From: Bacteroidia bacterium
GTDB lineage: Bacteria > Bacteroidota > Bacteroidia > J057
Reading direction: 5' to 3'
DNA: 64,000 nt
Assembly (NCBI GenBank): GCA_030430575.1
Contig: JAUIKF010000014.1
Span: forward strand, 62,001 to 126,000
Shown: positions 35,601 through 43,942 of the stretch, in pieces
Layout: each line of letters starts with the position of its first letter
Numbering within the stretch: the stretch's first letter is position 1
The notes under the pieces: model-generated
Database searches by the model: none
The model's input: only the letters and a program-made list of their open reading frames with translations
Told to the model about the DNA's origin: nothing
Program-made: the position numbers and the translations under genes

Positions 35601-36110
35601 AGGCAAAAAGTGTTTGAGCAGTTGAATAATCAAGGCATAGAATCAGTGCACGAAGTTGCCTATTATACAGATGCAATTCGCTTCGAAATAATTAGCGTTG
35701 AAGAGGAGGAACTCTTCCAAAAATATTGCGCTTTCGTTAAGACTCAGCTTTCTTCAGCCAAAAATATCAGTTTTTCACACGATGGGATTGATATTTCTCA
35801 TGATTATAGAGGGTGGAATACTGTTGTAATGTTTGCCTTTATTATTCATAGATTCAATGTAAAATTGAGTAAGATAGGCACCATACGCAGGTCTGAAGAT
35901 TTGCCTGAATACCTAAAATGGATTTTAAATCCTGTAAAATACAACTATGACCATTTTGAGGCTAACTGGGTATTGGCATTTAGCCATGATCCTATCTTCA
36001 TCGAAAAATACAAATCCATCGCCCCCCTCCGCCAAAAAGTCAAAGAGTCATTAGCAAAAGACTATAATGAGAAATTGGCAAAACTATACTTTGAACATCT
36101 TGTAGATTAA
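32625..36110 (+). CDS. SIR2-domain protein, candidate defence effector
   Basis: A 1161-residue protein. ATG 32625 was chosen over the upstream GTG at 32583, which lies in the hairpin. Residues 1-130 form a small domain (HLGIGIIRKKEEGKDLFLVMREEEEKGWKFFEHRFN ... KNFKWINGNELKDIDL) reminiscent of a Nudix fold but without a Nudix box. A SIR2 domain of the SIR2_2 type follows: VIFVGSGVSMNSGIPSW (about 158-174), ITTNYDNLFE (245-253), KMHGDFDE with the presumed catalytic His (about 284-291) and VLFIGFSFTDINLKF (about 324-338). The remaining 750 residues are mainly helical with a CNCKRC cluster near 545. The plan matches bacterial SIR2 NADase effectors that act in abortive phage defence; family-level inference. 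No signal peptide, AT-rich, stands alone. Confidence 0.88.
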   Translation: MSHLGIGIIRKKEEGKDLFLVMREEEEKGWKFFEHRFNAINASFKFSEFVQKLEKTFGLLNTAKECDFEFLDETDWESKEKPGATIYRIDLPKTQVDRIEEQNEKKNFKWINGNELKDIDLKKEHVNFLDLAFYNSSQLLFDRDFLTNVEKLQDALKNNKLVIFVGSGVSMNSGIPSWNGLIDELKSDIEIEGNEEDPLILAQLHFNSRLRKEYHERVQDILKHKKVRPNPLHRIILELNPEHIITTNYDNLFEQEIESLALPYSIVRKDSDLTYTQTSKFLVKMHGDFDERNIVLKEDDYLDYQKNFPLIESFIRGVFSSKIVLFIGFSFTDINLKFIIQRVRNILKEDFQPAYLFSLETLENQRVEYLKNRGVRVLTYDEDIKKYSESKETPKENLVEQLGYGMRAYHFLKFLTYYDRFGERNKMFHIIDKMYQSLKVFEELPFIPTPTLLSLYPFSINNKFPAKYASGFHIKTRNEEILELFKQISVPDGKIQALGDGAVYENFKDKLSSIFTHLNSSGIFCIQRFSDNNHNRIYLTSKGGECNCKRCLDDRLDYAELLLNINSESPKAIYGDRNTNSLLLDAYGYFKIGNFIESYYLLKELAKESWHKGNFITYFLCKYNSLQLKRLIKYGSNELYIKKEEIKEVVKEIEKINIDEVIQKLPIDYRIKETLRDIRLRTFPHTIERIIEEKVDDIRSEFQFYESPYNSSTGGENYVHTLYENFLRLSYYYSHNLIFENESFLFRQLAEFFWEGLIVSYFTNDRNENKIKEFHISHIQSSIAYLSPSKLLKICQDYHSQDLIIENETQNIFLANALNFFKSNHSELTLFGTSVQKNETYFYQKEKSRFFSRKCHIIFNNLALILAYGNLEGVDGKKLDELIISLLRHLRLDEKLKNDLTYFREFVEKKIALFTDEAISLLIDLTLDDNIWSNRLIETVVEAVESTNYRSGKRDIVERIFRRTSKRRSWSINEQDILPLYQILDEANRVTFRQKVFEQLNNQGIESVHEVAYYTDAIRFEIISVEEEELFQKYCAFVKTQLSSAKNISFSHDGIDISHDYRGWNTVVMFAFIIHRFNVKLSKIGTIRRSEDLPEYLKWILNPVKYNYDHFEANWVLAFSHDPIFIEKYKSIAPLRQKVKESLAKDYNEKLAKLYFEHLVD

Positions 36111-36125
36111 ATCCCCTCCATTGAC

Positions 36126-36160
36126 AAAAAGCCTTGGCAAGTTCCCTCGCCAAGGCTTTT
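36126..36160. terminator. Two-way terminator AAAAGCCTTGGC
   Basis: Perfect 12-bp stem AAAAGCCTTGGC with GCCAAGGCTTTT and a ten-base loop, T-rich on both sides. It lies 15 bases after the SIR2 gene and ahead of the convergent lipoprotein gene end at 36200. Confidence 0.85.
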
Positions 36161-36199
36161 CTTCAATCAATGATCTATCAATTACTAATCACTCATTCA

Positions 36200-36556
36200 T
36201 CACGGCAGCGGCTCCTTATGTGCCAGATGGAACATCGTATCTACCAAGGCCTTGGCCTTGGGGAGGGGCAGCTTCGTCGCGCTATGAACTTCGCGGATGG
36301 CAGAAGTCTTTTGACGCTGAGCCACCAAATCCTTGATTTGCTGATCGCTGGGCGATTGTATCTTATACTTTTTGAGGTAGCTTTCTAGGTCGCCATTGGT
36401 TACAATGGTCTGGGAGTCTGAAGGGGTTGCCAAGCCACGCGTAGCCGCTTGTTGGGTATCGACAGCAGAGGCTGTTGCTTGATTAGCGTTGTCTTCGACC
36501 CAGCTACAAGCCACGATCGAGAGCGCAAATGTGAGGATCAAAAGGAAGTTTTTCAT
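36200..36556 (-). CDS. Small lipoprotein of unknown function
   Basis: A 118-residue protein with a lipoprotein signal (MKNFLLILTFALSIVAC, Cys at 17). An Ala/Thr/Gln-rich linker leads to a helical part (DLESYLKKYKIQSPSDQQIKDLVAQRQKTSAIREVHSATKLPLPKAKALVDTMFHL) with a His-rich end. I do not recognise a family. It has a strong terminator downstream and probably forms its own unit. Confidence 0.65.
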   Translation of the reverse strand: MKNFLLILTFALSIVACSWVEDNANQATASAVDTQQAATRGLATPSDSQTIVTNGDLESYLKKYKIQSPSDQQIKDLVAQRQKTSAIREVHSATKLPLPKAKALVDTMFHLAHKEPLP

Positions 36557-36813
36557 GTCGGTTGTTGGTTAAGGAATAATTTTGAATGAATGAATGAATG
36601 TTGAATTTTGAATACTTGTCCTGAGTATGTCGAAGGAAAAAGGGGGTGAACAAGCACTTAAACATTCAAATGATTCCATGCTACAGCTTATTAGACGTAA
36701 GTTAAGGGAAAAAGTCATTTTCTAGGAAACGTCTGTGCGGCTGAATGTCCGAAAGTCTGATCGAAAAGTTATACTTTCAGACACTCAGACTATCAAACGT
36801 TCAGACATGGTTT

Positions 36814-38184
36814 CTACTTCTGCGCTTCTATATTCTGCTCCCAGACTTTCTTGCCACTGTAATCATAGAGCATGAGTTTGAGTTTGCGGTTGCCTTCCGC
36901 ACCAATTACTTCGACCATACCGAAGGCACGAGCACCAAAGCCTGTGTTGGCAATGCGATTGCTATTGGTTTCGCGGTTGGGGTCATAGGCAAGGGCGGTG
37001 AGGGGAGAGACCGTGAAGTCGTAGATGCGAATGCCGTTTTTGGAAAAGGTGGATAGTTCCGAATGGTGGCGGTCACCAGTGAGGAATATCACATTTTTGA
37101 TGCGATTGCCTACGATGGCGTTGAGCAGGTAGTCGCGCTCTTCTGGCGCGATGTTTATATAGTTTTCAAACAACTCGGCTGTGCTGAGCACTTGTCCACC
37201 AATGCAGACAAATTTAAACGTCGCTTTGGACGTCGCCAGGGCTTCAATCAACCAATCTAATTGCTCCTTGCCCAAGATGGTGGGCTTTTCCCCACGGGCG
37301 CCGCTGTGTGAACTGAAGTAACGATTGTCCAGCATAAAAAACTGACAATCATCTCGCTCAAAAGTTGTGGTAGTACCTGGCCCACCAGCAATCCCATAGG
37401 TGGGGTTTCCCCAGAAAAGTTTAAATGTTTCCAAAGTAACATTCTTATCGCGGAAGCTGCCGTTGCTGTCATTGGGACCATAATCATGGTCATCCCAGAT
37501 GGCATAATTGGGCATGCCGCCGAGCAGCGGCTGCACCTGTGCAAGAGAACGTGTATGGGTATATCGATAATGGATGCCCGTCCGACTGTACCAATCCCCT
37601 TCGCGTAAGTAGGTATTATCGCCCAGCCAGAGCATTAGATCAGGCTCCATTTTTACGATATTCTCAAAGATTTCATAATTCCCCCCATAAGGCTTCCCTA
37701 CGCGGTCATATTGAGGGTCATTCACAAAGTTGCAAGAGCCCAGAGCAAAGCGCAACATGGGCGGCGTGGTACGATAACGCCAGTTGACAGGTGTCTTGAA
37801 TTGCAATTTGTAAGGTCGACGTATTTCCCGGCCATCGATATACAGGCGATAGCCGTAGGTCTTGCCTGGCTGTACCTCATCAGCGATCAATCGGGCCGTA
37901 TAGGCTTCATGCTGATTGGTAATATATTCACTTGTACGGTAGATTTTGGCAGGATTTTGTATCTCAAAATAATCAAAACGCACGGTCGCCTGGCGGGTCG
38001 TCTGCGCCCAAAGCAATGCTTCGCGCATCTCTACATAGCCCACCATGGGGCCCGATTGTAGCAGGCCTGCCTGGGTATTGGCCGTGCCTACAGGGCGTGC
38101 TTGAGTTCTAAAAGGGGCGCCCGTTTGGGCTATTGTCTGGCTCCAGCCGATCAGGAGCATCAGGGCGAAGGAAATATAACGCAT
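36814..38184 (-). CDS. PhoD-like metallophosphoesterase (alkaline phosphatase D family)
   Basis: A 456-residue exported enzyme with signal peptide MRYISFALMLLIGWSQTIA. An N-terminal fibronectin-like PhoD_N domain (about 50-130, VGYVEMREALLWAQT ... YGYRLYIDG) precedes the phosphoesterase domain: FALGSCNF, DLMLWLGDNTYLREGDW, YAIWDDHDYGPNDSNG (metal-binding DDHD), FFMLDNRYFSS, GKEQLDWLIEAL, and FLTGDRHHSELS with metal-binding His. The last part (LMLYDYSGKKVWEQNI) is a small beta extension. PhoD enzymes hydrolyse phosphomono- and diesters such as teichoic acids or phospholipids in the periplasm. It may serve phosphate supply; no Pho box was identified. Confidence 0.92.
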   Translation of the reverse strand: MRYISFALMLLIGWSQTIAQTGAPFRTQARPVGTANTQAGLLQSGPMVGYVEMREALLWAQTTRQATVRFDYFEIQNPAKIYRTSEYITNQHEAYTARLIADEVQPGKTYGYRLYIDGREIRRPYKLQFKTPVNWRYRTTPPMLRFALGSCNFVNDPQYDRVGKPYGGNYEIFENIVKMEPDLMLWLGDNTYLREGDWYSRTGIHYRYTHTRSLAQVQPLLGGMPNYAIWDDHDYGPNDSNGSFRDKNVTLETFKLFWGNPTYGIAGGPGTTTTFERDDCQFFMLDNRYFSSHSGARGEKPTILGKEQLDWLIEALATSKATFKFVCIGGQVLSTAELFENYINIAPEERDYLLNAIVGNRIKNVIFLTGDRHHSELSTFSKNGIRIYDFTVSPLTALAYDPNRETNSNRIANTGFGARAFGMVEVIGAEGNRKLKLMLYDYSGKKVWEQNIEAQK

Positions 38185-38443
38185 GTCTGGTATAATTTTT
38201 TGAATGCTAAGGAGGTCTAAAAAGTGAATCGATTAATTTCTGATTACAAATTACGAAACTAGGGAAATTTATCAAGAATTATCCTAATTGAGTGAAGAGG
38301 CCATAATATGCATCAATTGGCTCTATTAGCCTTTATTTAGATAAATAACCGATGAGCATTAGTTTTCGCATAAAAGGGTCAAAATTCTGACGATTCGCCT
38401 TTCACCCCATCATTCAAGGCATACGGTTCGGTATATTGAGTAG

Positions 38444-41400
38444 ATGAAAACCACTTTTTTCTATTTGTCCTTAAGCTCCCTTTTCTCCTTTCTCCTGACT
38501 ATCCAGCCCTTACTCGCCCAGTTTCCCACCTGCGGCGCTGATTCAATGAATGCTCGCATTCAGCGCGCCAATCCGCACATAAAGCAGCTCAGGCAGCAAT
38601 TTGAACGGCGCTGGCGCCAGCAGCAAGTGCAAGGTCATACGGCTGCCCGACAGGTTTACACCATTCCAGTCGTCGTCCATTTAGTCCATAACAATGGCCC
38701 TGCAAACCTAACTGACCCGCAGGTCATCCAAGCCATAGACGCCCTCAACGAAGGCCTGCGCAACCGAGGCGTTTTTAATCCCCAAACAGGCGTAGACACC
38801 GAAATTGAGTTCTGTCTGGCCATTCGCGATCCGAATGGCATGGCGACAACAGGGATCACCCGCACAGTATCCCCGCTCAGTCAATTGACGATGGAGACCG
38901 AAGACCTCATGCTCAAAAACCTCATCCGTTGGGACCCTACTCAATACCTCAATATATGGGTGGTCAATAGCATCACTTCCCTTGCTTCTGGGCCTGGTGT
39001 GGCGGGATATGCCTATTTCCCTGCCTCCCATGGCCAGCCAGAGGATGGCATTGTGGGCGAAGCCACTTACCTCACCAGCCAACAACAAGATATTTCTGTT
39101 TTTGTCCATGAGGCAGGACACTACCTGGGCTTGCACCATACATTCGCAGGAGGATGTCAAAATAATAATTGTCTGCTAGACGGGGATCGTGTGTGTGATA
39201 CGCCGCCGGATGGGTCGACTGCGTTTGTATCTTGTGCTACCTCCCCCAATTCCTGCCAAACGGATACAGATGATATTAGCCTCAACAACCCTTTTCGCTC
39301 GACAGCTTTAGGAGGTCTTGGAGACCAGCCTGACATGATCCATAATTATATGGATTATGGAGATCCTTTTTGCACCACAGCTTTTACCGCAGGACAAAAA
39401 GCCCGCATGGTCCTGGCCATAACTACTGACCGAGCGAGTCTCTTACAATCAAAAGGCTGTATCTCTCCATGTAATCAGCCTGTGACAGCCAATTTTAGCA
39501 TCACCAACCTTCCTTCTGCTGTCGGCAATACAATCCAGCTCCAACACACAGGCAGTGGCCCTATAACGGGCTATGACTGGACTGTTAATGGCCAACCTTT
39601 GGCACAAACCGCCAGTACTTCTTTCACTTTTCCGCAGGCAGGGACTTATATTTTTAGCCTACGGGTAGATGGCCTTACCCCTAATTGTTGGGAGGTGTAC
39701 CACGATACAGTCACTGTATTTTGTGAACCGCGCGCTGCTTTTACAGGCTGGAAGCCTTATATCCTTCCGGGAGACATCCTTCCATTAAATGCTGTGGGAC
39801 CTGGCACCGCCACCTATACCTGGTTGGTCAATGGGGTGATTTCGGGAACGGGAAGTGTCTTCAATTATTCGTCTTCCCAAGCTACTTCTGTGCTGATACA
39901 GCTTATTGCAGATCATGGGATTTGTAAGGATACGAGCGAAGCAAGGGTGGTAAAAGTTGGAGACTGTGGGGTAGATGACAAGGCCATCATGACACACTGG
40001 GCCTTGGATGACAGCCTGCTGATGGACTTTACGCATTCTCCGCCTACTATCCAGAAAGGGAGCAGCATGCTCGGGCGAATACTTACAGGTTCTAATAACA
40101 CCTCCTACACCGAACATAGCGTCACCATCAGTGATGACAATGGAGATTTGCTTTTTTATTCGAATGGAGAGGTCATTTGGGATAGAAATCATCAGGTCAT
40201 GCCCAATGGCGCTGGGATCATGGGACACCATTCAACCATGGAGGGCAGTATCGCATTCCCCGATCCAGCCGATCCAGATATATACTATCTATTCACGTTG
40301 GATGCAGGGGAAAATAATTTTCAGCATGGCTTGCGGTACAACAAAATTGATATGCGGCTTCGTAATGGATTGGGAGACGTAGTCCCTACCGCAAAGAATG
40401 TCCTTGTCATGCAAACTATGCTGGAAGTCATGCATGCGGTATATCATGCCAATGGCCAGGATGTCTGGGTCGTCGTAGGAAGTAGGTCAGGATTCACGAA
40501 TTGGAATAGCGATATCACCTCCATCTTAGTTACCGCTCAGGGGGTTCAACCTACGCCTGTATCTACTCCCATCATAGTCAATGGTGCCCCACATATAGCC
40601 GGTTTATTGAAGTTCTCTCATGATGGGCAATGGTTAACCTCAGGGCATTTGTTGTTCCATTTTGATAGACAAACAGGCATAGCTCAGTTCTTTATGAGCT
40701 TTGCTACACATACAACCGGTGTTGGGGGAACTGAATTTTCCCCAGATAATTCCAAGCTTTATTTTGGCGGAAATTCTCCCCCCGTTTTAAGGTCGCAAAT
40801 CCATCAATATGACCTATCCTCAGGAGTGCCTTCAACGATTTTAAGTAGTAAAACCATCCTCCTAACCGCCTCTTCATCGACCTTTTTCAATAGGAGTAAG
40901 CTAGAGATAGGCAAGGATGATAAAATCTATGGAGTCAATTACTTTACGCCTAGCTTTGTGGTCATCCATGCCCCCAATCTCCCAGGCACCACAGCAAACC
41001 TCCAACTAAATGGCTTCAATTTCTCTCACCTTCAAGGCGGGAAAAGCATCAATCTGCCGACCTACGTTCGTGGCAGAATTGGGAACCTCCCCTTTTCCCT
41101 CGTGACCGATAATCTCACGCCTTGTCCGGGAGAAACAGTCAAAGCCTGGGCAATAGGCGCAGGAGGGGTTTACGACCTTTCCTTCGACTGGCTAGGCGAT
41201 GCAGATGCCCACCAACAGGGTGACACCCTAATCCTCGTTCCAACGAAGACGGGAACCATCCGCATAGCGGCAGAAATGCGCAATGCCTGTGGCATTCAAC
41301 ACGACACCGTTTGGTTACAAGTGCAGCAAGGACCTCTGGTCGATTTAGGAGGTGATCAAGTGCTTTGTCAGCCCCCCATATTACTGTCGGCTGATTTCTT

Positions 41401-42676
41401 TCCAGATGTTCATTATCTCTGGTCTGATGGGAGCAGCAGCCCATCTCTCAACATCTCCCAGCCAGGCAGGTATTGGTTGACTGCCACAGACACAGTGAGC
41501 GGTTGTACCCACAGCGATACTATTTTGGTCGCAGCTCCCCCTCCTGCTATCCCTCCAGACTTAGGACCCGACCAATTGCTTTGTGCAGACGCTGTATTGC
41601 CCCTTTCTGTTGGTGCTTATCCAAGCATTCGCTGGTGGGATGGAAGGAGTGGGCAAACGCATACGGTCTTCGAATCGGGGACGTATTGGGTGGATGTGGT
41701 AGATGTCTGTGGGAATATACTAAGTGATACCATCCAGGTCACCTTGCGCCCCGTGCCGATAAGAGATGTCCCCGATTCAGTGCACTTATGTCCAGGGACA
41801 TCTATGACAGTAGATATGCGCAGTCCAGGATTCCTGAATTATAGCTGGCAAGATGGTCAGACAAACCCCGTTCGCTTATTCGATGAAGCAGGGGTATTTT
41901 ACCTGCAAAGTGAAGACGCTGACGGCTGCTTTACATATGATACCTTGACAGTCATGCAACTCCCCGGACATCCTGCGATTGATCTTCCTATTGACCCTGT
42001 GATATGTGAAGGGGATAGTATGAGGGTAAATGTCTCGACCCCTGGATGGGTACAATATGAATGGCTCCACGGTCCTACAGGCCCTGCTCAGACCTTTTCG
42101 AAAAGCGGCATCTATACTGTGATGGCTGCTGATGTCTATGGATGTACCACCACCGCCTCTTTTCACCTTTCTACCCAGGCGCCGATTCCATTACCTATAA
42201 ATCAGCATATAGAATTGTGCCTTGGAGACACAGTATGGATAAATGCTACCACTCAAGGCTTCTCCTCCTATCTCTGGCAAGACAGTTTGACGGTTCCTCA
42301 GCGGAGGGTGTGGGATAATGGAAGCTATACCGTTCAAGCCCTCGACCCCGCAGGGTGCCTTACTTCAGCCGAAGTTCTTGTCACCATCAAGCCCTGCGAC
42401 TATGCCGTCTACATGCCCAATGCATTTTCCCCCAATGACGATGGGCATAATGATTGGTTTGGGATCCAGCCACGCAGTGAGATAGCCAGTTATCATTTGG
42501 TGGTATTTAGCCGATGGGGGGTAAAAGTGTACGATAGTTCCTCTCCCACTCCTGGATGGGATGGGACATATAAGGGGAGTGATAGCCCCGAAGGGGTGTA
42601 TGTGTGGGTGTTGGCGTATTCAGGACATGATGGGCGAAGCTATCAACTCAAGGGAAGTGTGACGCTGATTCGGTAG
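38444..42676 (+). CDS. M43 pappalysin-type protease with PKD-like repeats and T9SS type B signal
   Basis: A 1410-residue exported protein with signal peptide ending LLAQF. The protease domain (about 60-345) carries HEAGHYLGLHH (about 223-233, HExxHxxGxxH) and the downstream Met-turn in HNYMDYGD, with DGDRVCDTPPDG between, as in cytophagalysins. A PKD domain (about 350-430) and another PKD-like domain come next, then a long part (510-880) with NGDLLFYSNG and TSVQ-type propeller-like strands. Several Ig-like repeats with the pattern DTLxV/PxGxYWxTATD... fill 880-1310. The C-terminus (YMPNAFSPNDDGHNDWFGI ... YKGSDSPEGVYVWVLAY) is a gliding-motility type (type B) sorting domain. Likely a surface or secreted protease or adhesin. 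Confidence 0.92.
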   Translation: MKTTFFYLSLSSLFSFLLTIQPLLAQFPTCGADSMNARIQRANPHIKQLRQQFERRWRQQQVQGHTAARQVYTIPVVVHLVHNNGPANLTDPQVIQAIDALNEGLRNRGVFNPQTGVDTEIEFCLAIRDPNGMATTGITRTVSPLSQLTMETEDLMLKNLIRWDPTQYLNIWVVNSITSLASGPGVAGYAYFPASHGQPEDGIVGEATYLTSQQQDISVFVHEAGHYLGLHHTFAGGCQNNNCLLDGDRVCDTPPDGSTAFVSCATSPNSCQTDTDDISLNNPFRSTALGGLGDQPDMIHNYMDYGDPFCTTAFTAGQKARMVLAITTDRASLLQSKGCISPCNQPVTANFSITNLPSAVGNTIQLQHTGSGPITGYDWTVNGQPLAQTASTSFTFPQAGTYIFSLRVDGLTPNCWEVYHDTVTVFCEPRAAFTGWKPYILPGDILPLNAVGPGTATYTWLVNGVISGTGSVFNYSSSQATSVLIQLIADHGICKDTSEARVVKVGDCGVDDKAIMTHWALDDSLLMDFTHSPPTIQKGSSMLGRILTGSNNTSYTEHSVTISDDNGDLLFYSNGEVIWDRNHQVMPNGAGIMGHHSTMEGSIAFPDPADPDIYYLFTLDAGENNFQHGLRYNKIDMRLRNGLGDVVPTAKNVLVMQTMLEVMHAVYHANGQDVWVVVGSRSGFTNWNSDITSILVTAQGVQPTPVSTPIIVNGAPHIAGLLKFSHDGQWLTSGHLLFHFDRQTGIAQFFMSFATHTTGVGGTEFSPDNSKLYFGGNSPPVLRSQIHQYDLSSGVPSTILSSKTILLTASSSTFFNRSKLEIGKDDKIYGVNYFTPSFVVIHAPNLPGTTANLQLNGFNFSHLQGGKSINLPTYVRGRIGNLPFSLVTDNLTPCPGETVKAWAIGAGGVYDLSFDWLGDADAHQQGDTLILVPTKTGTIRIAAEMRNACGIQHDTVWLQVQQGPLVDLGGDQVLCQPPILLSADFFPDVHYLWSDGSSSPSLNISQPGRYWLTATDTVSGCTHSDTILVAAPPPAIPPDLGPDQLLCADAVLPLSVGAYPSIRWWDGRSGQTHTVFESGTYWVDVVDVCGNILSDTIQVTLRPVPIRDVPDSVHLCPGTSMTVDMRSPGFLNYSWQDGQTNPVRLFDEAGVFYLQSEDADGCFTYDTLTVMQLPGHPAIDLPIDPVICEGDSMRVNVSTPGWVQYEWLHGPTGPAQTFSKSGIYTVMAADVYGCTTTASFHLSTQAPIPLPINQHIELCLGDTVWINATTQGFSSYLWQDSLTVPQRRVWDNGSYTVQALDPAGCLTSAEVLVTIKPCDYAVYMPNAFSPNDDGHNDWFGIQPRSEIASYHLVVFSRWGVKVYDSSSPTPGWDGTYKGSDSPEGVYVWVLAYSGHDGRSYQLKGSVTLIR

Positions 42677-42701
42677 GTAGGAGAGGGGGAAGGCGATGAA
42701 T

Positions 42702-43394
42702 TTATTTTTGACTGATAAAACCAGCCTGTTCATTTCGGAAGGATAACAGGTCAAACGGATTACCCTGGTAGTCTTTAAGTCCACAGACCAAATCAGTGAT
42801 GTGTGCGTAGCGCTGCTGGGCGGATATGGCTGCTTGCTTGGGAGCATTCAGGTCGATTTCGGCAGTTTCGACGATTTGAAGAGCTTGTGAAGCATCGTCA
42901 TTTTCTACCCAAAACGGCCCTCCGCCCGTATTGGTTTCTGTCTTGATAATCCCACAGACACGCAGGGGACGATTGAGCGTTTGGTGGACAAAGGTCATGC
43001 GAAGGGCTGGTTCCCAGGAAGGAAAATTAGGCGGAAAACCGATACACAGGTTGGTCTGTAGAAAGCTTAATAGTGTTTTTTCAATCCTCATAAAAGTGTC
43101 TAGCCCTCCCGAATCCAGCGCATGGAGCCAGGCATATATGTTTTGCTGATTATGAAGCAGGATTCCGCCAATCAGTTTTTTCCAATAAATGGTCAAATCC
43201 CGCTTATGATCAGGAAGTACATTGTCCACATTTTTGATAAACACCACATCCGCATCGATCTCATGGAGGTTTTGCAACAGGGCACCATGACCTCCTGGAC
43301 GAAAGACAAGATCGCCGTTTTGATCGCGAAAGGGGCTATTCTCCAAGTCTACTGCCAGCGTATCTGTTTCTGGATGTTGAATAGAAGTGGTCAC
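42702..43394 (-). pseudogene. DUF4301 gene, C-terminal fragment
   Basis: A 230-codon frame that holds the C-terminal half of a DUF4301 protein: TDTLAVDLENSPFRDQNGDLVFRPGGHGALLQNLHEIDADVVFIKNVDNVLPDHK is the hallmark. The GTG at 43394 is not a true start; matching sequence (PTFEQASGYELEV) continues upstream in frame to about 43430, where it overlaps the end of the N-terminal fragment in another frame. Together the two fragments make about 415 residues, whereas the family is usually near 500. So part of the middle is missing and the frame is broken. DUF4301 function is unknown. Confidence 0.7.
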
Positions 43395-43419
43395 TTCAAG
43401 CTCATAGCCCGATGCTTGT

Positions 43420-43932
43420 TCAAATGTCGGAAGGGAATGTTGTAAATGTGTGATTCAACCCTTTTTCTGTGAGTAAATAAGTCAAGATAAGGTCGAACTG
43501 TCGGGATGTAAGCAAAGATTCAATCTGTAAATTGTCCTGGCCCAAAACTCCTTTGAGGGCATCAAAAAAGGCAAATTGGGGTAGGTGTTGAAAGAATTCT
43601 TTGACGGTTTCTGTTAAGTCTTCAGGGTTCGTCATAAATGCATATAGCATGTGAAACATCCTGCTTGCTGCCCCAGAGGCTGGAACAAATTTGCATACCT
43701 TCACCTGCGCAGACCGTTCTTCATATACCTGAATATATGTTTGTCTTTCTTCCAAATCTCCTATTTCCATAACGCCATCGCCTCGGCTTACAGGTCGAAT
43801 GAGTGTGGGAGGAGGAAATCCGTTCTTAAACCGAGCGAGTTGCTCAAGAACTTGGGGGAGTGACCTGCCTGATGTTTGAATGTATTGAAGGTCATCAGGG
43901 CTAAAGACGTTGAGATCTTCCTGATTTTTCAT
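43420..43932 (-). pseudogene. DUF4301 gene, N-terminal fragment
   Basis: A 170-codon frame starting at the ATG at 43932 (MKNQEDL). It carries the N-terminal half of DUF4301: FSPDDLQYIQTSGRSLPQVLEQLARFKNGFPP, KFVPASGAASRMFHMLYAF, VKEFFQHLPQFAFFDALKG and ILTYLLTEKGLNHTF. In intact relatives GLN- continues to an LPKxLLxFHxY..xRTPxEEHL segment and an HFTVSPEH segment; both are absent here. The frame ends in TGA at 43420 right after TTFPSDI. It starts ten bases after galK on the same strand. Confidence 0.7.
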
Positions 43933-43942
43933 ATGTGAATAT

